Assembly (NCBI RefSeq): GCF_900129205.1
Contig: NZ_FQUK01000013.1
Coordinates: 1 to 61,040 of the forward strand
From: Thermomonas hydrothermalis
GTDB taxonomy: Bacteria; Pseudomonadota; Gammaproteobacteria; Xanthomonadales; Xanthomonadaceae
Direction of reading: 5' to 3'
Length of the DNA: 61,040 nt
Positions 19,058 to 28,715 of the stretch are shown piece by piece; position 1 is the stretch's first letter, and every line of letters starts with the position of its first letter. The notes beneath the pieces were generated by a model. It was not told the origin of the DNA. It saw only the letters and a list, made by a program, of their open reading frames with translations, and made no database searches. A program made the position numbers and the translations under genes.

Positions 19058-19077
19058 AGTGGGCAATGCTCGGTCAT
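19054..19077 (-). other. Possible leaderless seven-codon leader ORF before rsgA
   Basis: An ATG at 19077 opens the mini-ORF MTEHCPL, whose TGA overlaps the rsgA ATG in an ATGA. A -10-like TAGAAT (19085-19090) lies seven bases before this ATG, so the transcript would begin at or next to it. No Shine-Dalgarno sequence exists for rsgA itself. The layout suggests that ribosomes loading on the leaderless mini-ORF reinitiate at rsgA. This is inferred from spacing alone. Confidence 0.4.
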
Positions 19078-19084
19078 GGCGCCG

Positions 19085-19090
19085 ATTCTA
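19085..19090 (-). promoter_or_regulatory. -10 box upstream of rsgA leader ORF
   Basis: TAGAAT on the minus strand, seven bases before the mini-ORF ATG. I see no convincing -35 at 17 bases spacing. Confidence 0.45.
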
Positions 19091-19171
19091 GCCCCCACCC
19101 GCACCCGACAGGCACGCGCCGCGCCCGGTTTTCCGTTAGGCTGATTCGTCCCGATCCGCACCCCCCAGCCG

Positions 19172-20431
19172 ATGTCCGCATTCAACCCCCGCCACAAGAT
19201 CGCCACCCGCACCCGCCTGTCGGAAGTCCGCTACGAAATCCGCGGCGAACTGGCCCGCCGCGCCCGCGAGCTGGAAGCGCAGGGTCGCAAACTGATCAAA
19301 CTCAATATCGGCAACCCTGGCGCATTCGGTTTCCGCGCACCGGAACCGCTGCAGCGCGCCATCGCCGACCACATCCATCGCACCGATCCCTACACCCACC
19401 AGCAGGGCCTGCCCGAGGCGCGTGAGGCCATCGCCGCCTTCCACCAGCGGCGCGGCACACCGAATGCGGTGCCGGAACGAGTCTTCATCGGCAATGGGGT
19501 CAGCGAACTGATCGACATCGCCCTGCGCGCCTTGCTCAACCCGGGCGAGGAAGTGCTGGTGCCCTCCCCGGACTACCCGCTATGGAGCGCGGCCACCATC
19601 CTCAATGACGGCCGCCCGGTGTATTACCGGCTGGACCGCGACAACGGCTTCCTGCCTGATCCCGAGCAGATCGAATCGCTGATTTCCTCGCGCACCCGCG
19701 CCATCGTCCTGATCAACCCCAACAACCCCACCGGCGCCAGCTATCCGCGAGAACTGCTGGAACAGATCGTGGAAATCGCCCGCCGCTACCGGCTGTTGCT
19801 GCTGGTGGACGAGATCTACGACGGCATCCTGTACGACGACGCGGTGTTCCAGCCGGTGGCGCCGCTGGCCGGCGACCTGCCCTGCTTGAGCTTTGGCGGC
19901 CTGTCCAAGGTACATCGCGCCTGCGGCTGGCGGGTCGGCTGGGCGGTGCTGTCAGGCGATCCGCTCGCCTGCGGCGACTACCATCACGCGCTCGACCTGC
20001 TGGGCGCGCTGCGCCTGTGCGCCAACGTGCCGGGGCAGTTCGCCATCGAGCAGGCGTTGCACGGCGGCGACACCATCAGCGCGCTCACCGCGCCCGGCGG
20101 CCGCCTGTACGAAACCCGCCGCGCCCTGATCGAAGCCTGCCGCGCCAGCGAGCATCTGGCGCTGGTACCGCCCGCCGGCGCGCTGTATGGCTTCCCGCGC
20201 GTGGTCGGCCCGGCCGCGCAGGGGTTCGACGACCACGACTTCGCGCTGGAAATGCTGGAACAGGAACACGTGCTGATCGTGCCCGGCACCAGCTTCAACG
20301 TGCCTTACCGCGACCACTTCCGGGTCACCCTGCTGCCCGAAGCCGACCAGCTGCGCGAAGTGTTCATCCGCATCGACCGCGTGCTATCCCGGCGCGCCGA
20401 AGCTGCCCAGGCGCGCAGCGCGGTGGCGTGA
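19172..20431 (+). CDS. alaA: Alanine aminotransferase-type PLP enzyme
   Basis: A 419-residue class I aminotransferase close to AlaA, which makes alanine from pyruvate and glutamate. The PLP lysine is in FGGLSKVHRACGWR. LINPNNPTGA, VDEIYDGILYD and the C-terminal arginine in DHFRVTLLP are family marks. It starts with an ATG at 19172; no strong ribosome-binding site is visible. It is a single gene between rsgA (divergent) and a serine hydrolase (convergent). Other branched or aromatic specificities cannot be excluded from sequence alone. Confidence 0.88.
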   Translation: MSAFNPRHKIATRTRLSEVRYEIRGELARRARELEAQGRKLIKLNIGNPGAFGFRAPEPLQRAIADHIHRTDPYTHQQGLPEAREAIAAFHQRRGTPNAVPERVFIGNGVSELIDIALRALLNPGEEVLVPSPDYPLWSAATILNDGRPVYYRLDRDNGFLPDPEQIESLISSRTRAIVLINPNNPTGASYPRELLEQIVEIARRYRLLLLVDEIYDGILYDDAVFQPVAPLAGDLPCLSFGGLSKVHRACGWRVGWAVLSGDPLACGDYHHALDLLGALRLCANVPGQFAIEQALHGGDTISALTAPGGRLYETRRALIEACRASEHLALVPPAGALYGFPRVVGPAAQGFDDHDFALEMLEQEHVLIVPGTSFNVPYRDHFRVTLLPEADQLREVFIRIDRVLSRRAEAAQARSAVA

Positions 20432-20436
20432 CACCG

Positions 20437-20461
20437 CCCTGCCGCCGCATCGGCGGCAGGG
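20437..20461. terminator. 11-bp hairpin between convergent genes
   Basis: CCCTGCCGCCG pairs perfectly with CGGCGGCAGGG around CAT. It fills the 30 bases between the alaA stop and the stop of the convergent serine hydrolase and has no T-tract. Confidence 0.6.
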
Positions 20462-22102
20462 TCAGCGGCGATCCACCGGCACCAGGCGCAGATCCTGGAA
20501 ATCAAAGCTGAAATCGGTCAGCGGCGATACCGGCTCCATCCGCACCTCGCGGATGCGGCCATCGGCATCCAACGCAAAGCTGACGAATGCATCGGCATTC
20601 AGGCTGCGGTCGCGCCAGCGCACGATGAAGCTGTCGTGCTGCCAGTGCTGCAGATCACCGAGCAACTGGGCGGTACGCGAGAACTGCATCTCCAGGCCGT
20701 TGCGGCCCTGGCGGATGATGACATCGCCATACCACGGATCACGGTAGGTGCCGGCGTACTTCGCCAGCGGCAGCGAGGGCGTGCTGTTGCGATCGCGCGC
20801 GGCGACGTGCTTCTGCCAGTCCTCATCGGCATTGCTCTGCGCCTTGGCGAACGCGGCGGCCTGCCCTTTGAGCCAGTCATGGCCAGTCAGCCCCAACATC
20901 ATGTCCAACGCCTCGTAGGTGATGGCGTTGAAGGCCTGTCCGACCTCGGCATTGGTCAACACCACGACGCCAATGCCCTGATCGGGCAGCAAGGTCAGCC
21001 GCGACACCTGCCCCGGCCAGCCGCCGGTGTGCCAGACCAGTTTGTGCCCGGCATAGTCGGACAAAAACCAGCCCTGGCCATAACCGGAGAAGTTGGGTGT
21101 GGCCGGTGCCAGCTCCGGAATCGAGGCCGGCCGTACCGGGATCGGCGTCAGCACCGACCACATCTCGCGCAGGCGCGCCTCGGAGAACAGCCGCTTGCCA
21201 CCGCTGCCGGGAATCACGCCACCGGCCAGCAGCGCGTTCATCCACTTGCTCAGGTCGTGCACGCTGGCATAGACACCACCGGCACCGGAGACGTTGTGCC
21301 AGGTGGTGGGCGTACGAATCGGGCGCAAGTCCTTGAAATCGAACCGGGCATGCCCGATGGCGACATTGTCGCCAGGCTTAAGATCGTCGGCATTGAAGCG
21401 CGTTTCGGTCATGCCCAGCGGTTGCCAGATGCGGGTCTGCAGGAACTGCTTGAACGACATCCCCGCGACCTGCTCCACCACCAGACCGGCCACGCCGAAC
21501 AGGATGTTGTCGTAGGCGTACTGCTCGCGGAAGCCGCCGGTCAGCGGCACGTCCTTGAGCCGTTCCGCCACCTCGCGCGCGGAATAGGTGGTGGTGGGCC
21601 AGTACAGCAGGTCGCCAGCGCCCAAACTCAGGCCACTGCGGTGCGCCAGCAGGTCGCGGATGCGCATCTCGCGCGTCACGTAGGGGTCGCTCATGCGGAA
21701 CCACGGCAAGTGGTCGATGACGCGATCGGTGGTCTTCAGCTTGCCGTCGTCCTGCAGGATGTTCAGCGCTGCAGCGGTGAACGCCTTGGTGTTGGAGGCA
21801 ATGGCGAACAGGGTGTGCTCATCCACCCGCTCCGGTTTGCTCAGCTCACGCACGCCGTAGCCGCGTGCCAGCACCACCTGACCGTCCTTGACGATGGCCA
21901 CCGCCACCCCGGGCACCTCGAACTGCTTTTGCACCTCGGCGACGAAGGCATCAAAGCGCGCCAGCCGCGCCGCATCCGGCAGCGACGCGGCCAGCGGCGC
22001 CACCCGATCATCGACCCGGATTGGCGGCGCCTGCTGCGCCAGCACCGGGGTCGCGGTGCTCAGGGTCAAGGCCAGGGCCAGGGCGAGCGGGGCAATGCGC
22101 AT
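20462..22102 (-). CDS. Exported beta-lactamase-fold serine hydrolase
   Basis: A 546-residue class C beta-lactamase-like protein with a signal peptide (about 1-23, cleavage near VLA-Q). The SxxK catalytic pair is SNTK in FAIASNTKAF, a tyrosine motif is in REQYAYDN, and HTG in LVWHTGGWPG replaces the third motif KTG. After the hydrolase domain (to about 400) a C-terminal beta domain (about 445-546) resembles the lipocalin-like DUF3471 found in this group. Such enzymes are usually esterases or D-aminopeptidases rather than antibiotic resistance proteins. Start at ATG 22102 chosen for the signal peptide. Monocistronic. Confidence 0.88.
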   Translation of the reverse strand: MRIAPLALALALTLSTATPVLAQQAPPIRVDDRVAPLAASLPDAARLARFDAFVAEVQKQFEVPGVAVAIVKDGQVVLARGYGVRELSKPERVDEHTLFAIASNTKAFTAAALNILQDDGKLKTTDRVIDHLPWFRMSDPYVTREMRIRDLLAHRSGLSLGAGDLLYWPTTTYSAREVAERLKDVPLTGGFREQYAYDNILFGVAGLVVEQVAGMSFKQFLQTRIWQPLGMTETRFNADDLKPGDNVAIGHARFDFKDLRPIRTPTTWHNVSGAGGVYASVHDLSKWMNALLAGGVIPGSGGKRLFSEARLREMWSVLTPIPVRPASIPELAPATPNFSGYGQGWFLSDYAGHKLVWHTGGWPGQVSRLTLLPDQGIGVVVLTNAEVGQAFNAITYEALDMMLGLTGHDWLKGQAAAFAKAQSNADEDWQKHVAARDRNSTPSLPLAKYAGTYRDPWYGDVIIRQGRNGLEMQFSRTAQLLGDLQHWQHDSFIVRWRDRSLNADAFVSFALDADGRIREVRMEPVSPLTDFSFDFQDLRLVPVDRR

Positions 22103-22215
22103 GGCAGGGTGTCCTCGATGGAAATCGAAAGCCCGAGTATGCCGCCCCCGAGGCGCTCCGGAATGCGCCATCGGTCATTGCCGGCGACCATTGCGCGCGC
22201 AGCCCCGCGCCCCCG

Positions 22216-22221
22216 GATAAT
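22216..22221 (+). promoter_or_regulatory. -10 box of a likely leaderless promoter
   Basis: GATAAT is followed by six bases and then the ATG of the EamA transporter gene. No ribosome-binding site is present. Confidence 0.5.
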
Positions 22222-22227
22222 GCGCGG

Positions 22228-23175
22228 ATGCGAACCCCCGAAACGACCCGCGCCCTCTGGCAGATTCATCTCTGCGTACTGCTGTGGGGCTTTACTGCCA
22301 TCCTGGGCAAACTGATCTCGCTGCCCGCACTGCCGCTGGTGTGGTGGCGGATGTTGATCGTGGTGGCCGTACTGGCTCTGCTGCCGCGGGTCTGGCGCGG
22401 CCTGCGGATGATGCCCGCCGGTATCCGCTGGGCCTACGCCGGGATCGGAGTGTTGGTGGCGCTGCACTGGCTGACCTTCTACGGCGCGATCAAGCTGTCC
22501 AACGCCTCGGTGGCGGCGACCTGTATCGCCTTTGCCACGCCGATGACCGCGCTGGTGGAACCGCTGCTCACCCGCCAGCGGTTTCGTCCGACCGATCTGC
22601 TGCTGGGGCTGGCGGCGTTGCCGGGGATCTGGCTGGTGGTCGGCGGCGTGCCGGCGGGCATGCACGCCGGGATCCTGTCCGGGGTGGTCTCGGCCCTGCT
22701 GGTGGCCCTGTTCGGCAGCCTCAACAAGCGGATGGTCGATGCCGGTGATCCACTCACCGTCACCGCGCTCGAACTCGGTGCCGGCACCCTGACCCTGACC
22801 GTGCTGGCACCGCTGATGCCGTTGCTGGTGCCAGCGTTCGCCGGCCCGCTGCTGGTGCTGCCTTCGGCGCAAGACGGCCTGTGGCTGGTACTGCTGGCGC
22901 TGGCCTGCACGCTGCTGCCGTTTGCGCTGTGCCTGGTGGCACTGCGCCACCTGTCGGCATTTACCGCGCAACTGTCGATCAACCTCGAACCGGTCTATGC
23001 CATCGTGCTGGCGGCGGTGCTGTTTGGCGAGCAGCAGGAACTGGCACCCCGCTTCTACGGCGGTGTCGCCATCATTCTGGGGGTCGTGTTCGCACAGGGG
23101 CTGCTGGCGGGCCGACGCCCGCCCGCACATGCCGAGCAGGCCGCCGTGAGCGAAGCTCACCAGCTCACTGAATGA
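22228..23175 (+). CDS. EamA-family (DMT) inner-membrane transporter
   Basis: A 315-residue protein with about ten hydrophobic segments in two five-helix repeats, the layout of EamA/DMT exporters. The first helix LCVLLWGFTAILGKL and the second-repeat LEPVYAIVLAAVLFGEQ are typical of the family. The substrate is unknown; relatives export amino acids or metabolites. The frame is open further upstream, but that part is antisense to the serine hydrolase and its signal region. The start ATG is placed directly behind a -10 box. Confidence 0.88.
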   Translation: MRTPETTRALWQIHLCVLLWGFTAILGKLISLPALPLVWWRMLIVVAVLALLPRVWRGLRMMPAGIRWAYAGIGVLVALHWLTFYGAIKLSNASVAATCIAFATPMTALVEPLLTRQRFRPTDLLLGLAALPGIWLVVGGVPAGMHAGILSGVVSALLVALFGSLNKRMVDAGDPLTVTALELGAGTLTLTVLAPLMPLLVPAFAGPLLVLPSAQDGLWLVLLALACTLLPFALCLVALRHLSAFTAQLSINLEPVYAIVLAAVLFGEQQELAPRFYGGVAIILGVVFAQGLLAGRRPPAHAEQAAVSEAHQLTE

Positions 23176-23206
23176 TCCCAAGCCCCAATCGTGGCAGGCT
23201 AGACAC

Positions 23207-24820
23207 ATGTATCTGGGGTATTACGGCCTGACCGAGCCGCCGTTTTCAATCACGCCCGACCCGCGCTTCGTGCACTTGAGCGAGCGCCATCGGGACGCGC
23301 TGGCGCACCTGTTGTTCGGGATCGAACAGGGCGGCGGCGGCGGGTTCGTCCAGCTCACCGGCGAAGTCGGCACCGGCAAGACCACACTCAGCCGCCTGCT
23401 GCTGGAGCGCCTGCCGGCGCACGTGCGGGTGGCGCTGGTGCTCAATCCGCGGCAAACCCCGGTGGAACTGCTGGAAACCATCTGCGAGGAGCTGCGCATC
23501 GACCTGGATGGCCGGCGCGGCAGCATCAAGGCGCTGGTGGACGCGCTCAATGCCCATCTGCTGCAGGCCTATGCCGAGGGGCTGCGGGTGGTGGTGCTGA
23601 TCGACGAGGCGCAGAACCTGCCGATCGACACCCTGGAGCAGGTGCGCCTGCTCACCAATCTGGAAACCGACACCCAGAAGCTGCTGCAGATCGTGCTGCT
23701 GGGCCAACCGGAACTGCGCACGCTGCTGGCGCGCCCGGAGCTGCGCCAGCTGGCGCAGCGCATCACCGCACGCTATCACCTGCTGCCGCTGGATCTGGCC
23801 GAGACCGAGGCCTACCTGCGCCACCGCTGGCGGGTCGCTGGTGGCACCCGCTTTCCGTTCGATGCCGGCGCCGTGCGCATGCTGTACGCCCGCGCCGGAG
23901 GCGTGCCGCGCCTGCTCAACGTGATCGCCGAGCGTGCGCTGCTGGCCGGCTACGCCCGCGATGCGCTGGTGATCGATGCCCGCCTCGTCGCCCTGGCCGC
24001 CGACGAAGTGTTGCCTGCCGCACCGTCGCAGCGGCTGTGGCGGCCGGGCCGGCGTCTGCTGCCGCTGACACTGGCAGGCGTGCTGGCGCTTGCCGGACTG
24101 CTGGCCTGGCGGATAGTGCCGACCGCCTCCTTACCGCCTGCCACGGCAGCGGCCACTGTTGCCGCCCCGGCCACTGCAAACAGCACAACCGCCCCGGTCA
24201 TTCGTCCGGATGCCGCCGGTCTGTCGGCACGGCTGGCCTCGGCGGCGGCGTCACCGGTTCCGGCCTGGCAGGCACTACTGGCCCGCTGGGGATTGCCGGG
24301 ACAGGCCATCACGGTGGCCCCGGACGGCCCCTGCACGCCCACCGGTACCCCGGCCGATGTGCATTGCCTGCATGGCCGCGCCCCGCTCGAAGCCCTGCTG
24401 GCGGCCGACCGGCCGCTGCTGCTGCGCCTGCATGACGCTTCGCACACCACCTGGGCAGTGTTGCTGGGTGCCGACGCACGCCGGGTGCGCCTGCAACTGG
24501 GTGACGCCGTCCTCGACCTCGACCGCACCCTGCTGCACGCCCATTGGGACGGCGACTATGCCGGGCTCTGGCGTGGCCCCGCATGGCTGGAGCCGCCCCC
24601 GTCGCCAGGCAGCCGCGGCCCGGCCGTGGACTGGCTATGGCTCAAGCTGCAACCGCAGTCTGCACAGCCTGGGCTGCCGTATGACGCCCGCCTGCGCGCT
24701 GCGGTACGGGCGTTTCAGACGGCATATGGACTGCCGGCCGATGGCCTGGCCGGACCACTGACCTTGATGGCGCTGTCCGCGGGCCTGCCCGGCCCGCACC
24801 TGCTGCGCACCCTGGAGTGA
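23207..24820 (+). CDS. gspA: GspA/ExeA-type ATPase of type II secretion
   Basis: A 537-residue homologue of ExeA, which helps assemble the GspD secretin through peptidoglycan. Domain order: AAA ATPase (1-270) with Walker A GEVGTGKT (52-59) and Walker B VVVLIDEAQN (128-137); one transmembrane helix (284-304); a papain/C39-like periplasmic domain (about 340-470) with CLHGRAPLEALL; and a C-terminal peptidoglycan-binding domain (about 480-530) ending in AFQTAYGLPADGLAGPLT. The next gene is gspB, five bases away. No other type II secretion genes are nearby. Confidence 0.92.
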   Translation: MYLGYYGLTEPPFSITPDPRFVHLSERHRDALAHLLFGIEQGGGGGFVQLTGEVGTGKTTLSRLLLERLPAHVRVALVLNPRQTPVELLETICEELRIDLDGRRGSIKALVDALNAHLLQAYAEGLRVVVLIDEAQNLPIDTLEQVRLLTNLETDTQKLLQIVLLGQPELRTLLARPELRQLAQRITARYHLLPLDLAETEAYLRHRWRVAGGTRFPFDAGAVRMLYARAGGVPRLLNVIAERALLAGYARDALVIDARLVALAADEVLPAAPSQRLWRPGRRLLPLTLAGVLALAGLLAWRIVPTASLPPATAAATVAAPATANSTTAPVIRPDAAGLSARLASAAASPVPAWQALLARWGLPGQAITVAPDGPCTPTGTPADVHCLHGRAPLEALLAADRPLLLRLHDASHTTWAVLLGADARRVRLQLGDAVLDLDRTLLHAHWDGDYAGLWRGPAWLEPPPSPGSRGPAVDWLWLKLQPQSAQPGLPYDARLRAAVRAFQTAYGLPADGLAGPLTLMALSAGLPGPHLLRTLE

Positions 24821-24825
24821 GTGCC

Positions 24826-25449
24826 ATGTCGCTGATCCTGGAAGCCCTGCGCAAATCCGAGGCCGAACGCCGCCGCGACCGTGCCCCGGAACTGACCCTG
24901 GAGTTACCGCCCCTGCCCCCCCGGCGCAAACCCGCCCTGCCATGGGCGTCTGGCTGGCCGACTGCAGCCGCACTGGTGCTGACCCTCGCGCTGCTGGCGG
25001 TGCTGGGGTGGCGCTACCGGACACCCCCATCACCCCACACCCCACTGCCAGCCAACCCGCCCGCGCCCGTCGTCACTGCGATGGCGCCCGAATCGGCTCC
25101 GCGCGTGCTGGCCCCTGCCATTCCGGCCCCCCCCACCCCGACACGTCCGCCTGCCGCCGCCACTGCAGATCGGCCACGCCCCACGCCGCCGGTGTCGCCA
25201 ACGGTTCCCGCCCCGCCGCCCCCGGCTGCCAGCCCCGCCGAGATACCCGATCTGGCCAGCACCGGCCTGCCGCCGGTGCGCATGAGCATGCACGTCTGGG
25301 ATGCCGACCCGGCGCGCCGGTTCGTCATTCTCGACGGCCAACGGATGGGCGAGGGCGACCGCAACGGCACGCTGCAAGTGGTGGAAATCCGGCGTGACGG
25401 CGTGATCCTGCAACGCGACGGCCAACGCGTCCGTCTACCCCTCCCCTGA
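24826..25449 (+). CDS. gspB: GspB-type type II secretion assembly protein
   Basis: A 207-residue partner of GspA. The N-terminus MSLILEALRKSEAERRR is the family hallmark. A single membrane helix (about 43-64) follows, then a proline/alanine-rich periplasmic linker (about 65-145) and a C-terminal globular domain (about 150-207) with SMHVWDADPARRFVILDGQRMGEGD-like sequence. With GspA it is expected to form the inner-membrane complex that places the secretin. The ATG at 24826 is chosen because it begins the conserved N-terminus; a GTG at 24817 overlapping the gspA stop is an alternative. Confidence 0.92.
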   Translation: MSLILEALRKSEAERRRDRAPELTLELPPLPPRRKPALPWASGWPTAAALVLTLALLAVLGWRYRTPPSPHTPLPANPPAPVVTAMAPESAPRVLAPAIPAPPTPTRPPAAATADRPRPTPPVSPTVPAPPPPAASPAEIPDLASTGLPPVRMSMHVWDADPARRFVILDGQRMGEGDRNGTLQVVEIRRDGVILQRDGQRVRLPLP

Positions 25450-25458
25450 GTGCCGCCA

Positions 25459-25677
25459 ATGCCCAAGATCGATTTCGACCTCGACCGCGACTTCATCGAA
25501 CTCAACCAGCTGCTCAAACTGACCGGCCTGTGCGGCTCCGGCGGTGCCGGCAAACAGCTGGTGGCCAGCGGTGTGGTGCGGGTGGACGGCGCGGTGGAAC
25601 TGCGCAAGACCGCCAAGATCCGGGCCGGCCAGACCGTACAGGTCGGAGACGTGACGATTCGGGTCCGAGGCGGCTAG
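25459..25677 (+). CDS. S4-domain RNA-binding protein (YbcJ-like)
   Basis: A 72-residue protein that is a single S4 domain: LNQLLKLTGLCGSGGAGKQLVASG followed by VRVDGAVELRKTAKIRAGQTVQV. It resembles E. coli YbcJ, a small RNA-binding protein of unclear role. The start ATG lies nine bases after the gspB stop, so it is likely carried on the gspAB transcript. An in-frame GTG at 25450 is possible but less likely. Confidence 0.85.
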   Translation: MPKIDFDLDRDFIELNQLLKLTGLCGSGGAGKQLVASGVVRVDGAVELRKTAKIRAGQTVQVGDVTIRVRGG

Positions 25678-25683
25678 CCGGCC

Positions 25684-26796
25684 TTACTGCGGTGCCGGCC
25701 CACCTTCGGCGGTGGCGGCGGCAGGCGCGGCCGACGTTTCCGCTGGCATTGCGCCGGGCGCGCCGTCTGGTGGCAACGGCGCGGGAATGGCCAGCACCGC
25801 CCCGTCCAGCTCGGACATCGGGCTGTCGATCGGGCATTTCGGGTCGGGGAAGCCATACCGCTCGCGCAACGCCAGACCGCAGGCATTGATCTCGGCCACA
25901 TCGGCATGTGCGGCATCACTCGACTGCATGCACTGCTGCTCGTACGCACGCCGGAAGGCATCGCGGCGGCGCAGGAACTCGACCCCACAGCTGCGCGCCA
26001 GGCGGATGCGATCAAGATCATCTTCCACCGCATTGGGGCCGGACAGACCAAACTGCTCCAACTCCTGCTCGGTGAGGATGCGCAGCTTGCGGTTGGGCAC
26101 CGTGGTCATCAGGTCATAGACCTCAATGGAGGCGCCGTTACGCTCCAGATAGTTGCGCAGATCCTCGCTCACCTGCCGCAGCTGCTCGCCCAGCTCGCGC
26201 CGTGACCTGGCCGTGGAAGACAGCTGAATCATCCGGTGGATGCCCACTTTGCCCGCGATCACCCGCATGTCGCCCGCTGCCAGCACCAGTACACAGGCGC
26301 TGTAACAGACCGAATCCGCCCGCACCCAGATGGTCCAGTCGTTCTCACCGATGGCATCCCCGGCACGCATCGCCGCTTCCACGCTACCGCCGCTGGAGTC
26401 GATGTCGAGAATGCGCTTGCCGATCCCCAGATCCGCCGCCACCTTGCCGGCGCGTTCGGCCAGCGCTGCAAAACTTTGCGTGATCTTGCCCGAATAGCGC
26501 AGCCGGATCAGACCCGTGGCCCGGCAATCCTGCATGGTCTTGCGCAGGTCCAGATAGGCCAGCGACAGCACCGGCCGGCCATCACCGGTACGGTAATCGG
26601 GGCTGCAGTCGATCGACGCATCCCCGGCTTCCAGCCGCACATCGGGCGACCAGTCGATCTCCGCCTGCGGTTTGCGCTGCACCCGCGGCGGCGGGGGTTG
26701 CAGTTGCACCTGCGTCGGTGCGGCCGGCGGCGCAGGTGCACGCTCGCAGGCGGCAAGCAGAAGGCACAGCAGGCACGACCAAACACCCAGGCGCAT
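25684..26796 (-). CDS. ClpP/crotonase-fold lipoprotein, possible periplasmic protease
   Basis: A 370-residue predicted lipoprotein: the signal peptide ends in a LLAAC lipobox at Cys18. The middle region (about 95-230) resembles the ClpP/SppA fold. The oxyanion-type turn SSGGSVEAAMRAG, the candidate nucleophile serine in CYSACVLVLAAG and the candidate histidine in KVGIHRM appear in the right order and spacing. A helical region with several cysteines follows, and then a proline/alanine-rich tail. A serine peptidase anchored in the periplasm is a reasonable guess. I know no named function. It is convergent with the S4 gene and monocistronic. Confidence 0.75.
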   Translation of the reverse strand: MRLGVWSCLLCLLLAACERAPAPPAAPTQVQLQPPPPRVQRKPQAEIDWSPDVRLEAGDASIDCSPDYRTGDGRPVLSLAYLDLRKTMQDCRATGLIRLRYSGKITQSFAALAERAGKVAADLGIGKRILDIDSSGGSVEAAMRAGDAIGENDWTIWVRADSVCYSACVLVLAAGDMRVIAGKVGIHRMIQLSSTARSRRELGEQLRQVSEDLRNYLERNGASIEVYDLMTTVPNRKLRILTEQELEQFGLSGPNAVEDDLDRIRLARSCGVEFLRRRDAFRRAYEQQCMQSSDAAHADVAEINACGLALRERYGFPDPKCPIDSPMSELDGAVLAIPAPLPPDGAPGAMPAETSAAPAAATAEGGPAPQ

Positions 26797-26894
26797 TGCA
26801 GGGCTCACGCAAAAAGAGGGATGCCAGTTTATTGGGTGTGCTTCACCGCGCCCACTCTCTGCCAAGGCGACATCTGGAATATGTTCATGCCTGA

Positions 26895-26916
26895 CCTGCC
26901 CGCACCGAAGGGCAGG
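26895..26916. terminator. Hairpin downstream of hutU
   Basis: CCTGCCC pairs with GGGCAGG around an eight-base loop, in the 172-base gap between hutU and the lipoprotein gene. There is no T-tract, so its role as a terminator is uncertain. Confidence 0.4.
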
Positions 26917-26968
26917 CCTGTCTGGCTTGACCGCTTCCCGCGCAACACGTGGGCAATGGATTTGCAGG

Positions 26969-28636
<1,668 letters not shown>

Positions 28637-28703
28637 GGCAGGCTCCAGCAATGCAGGCGGCGATTATCGCATCCGCTGTCATCCCAGCGCCCCGAGACTT
28701 GGC

Positions 28704-28709
28704 TAAGAT
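28704..28709 (+). promoter_or_regulatory. -10 box of a likely leaderless promoter
   Basis: TAAGAT followed by six bases (CGGCGG) and then the ATG of the phosphodiesterase lipoprotein gene. The six intervening bases are too close to the ATG to act as a ribosome-binding site. Confidence 0.45.
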
Positions 28710-28715
28710 CGGCGG

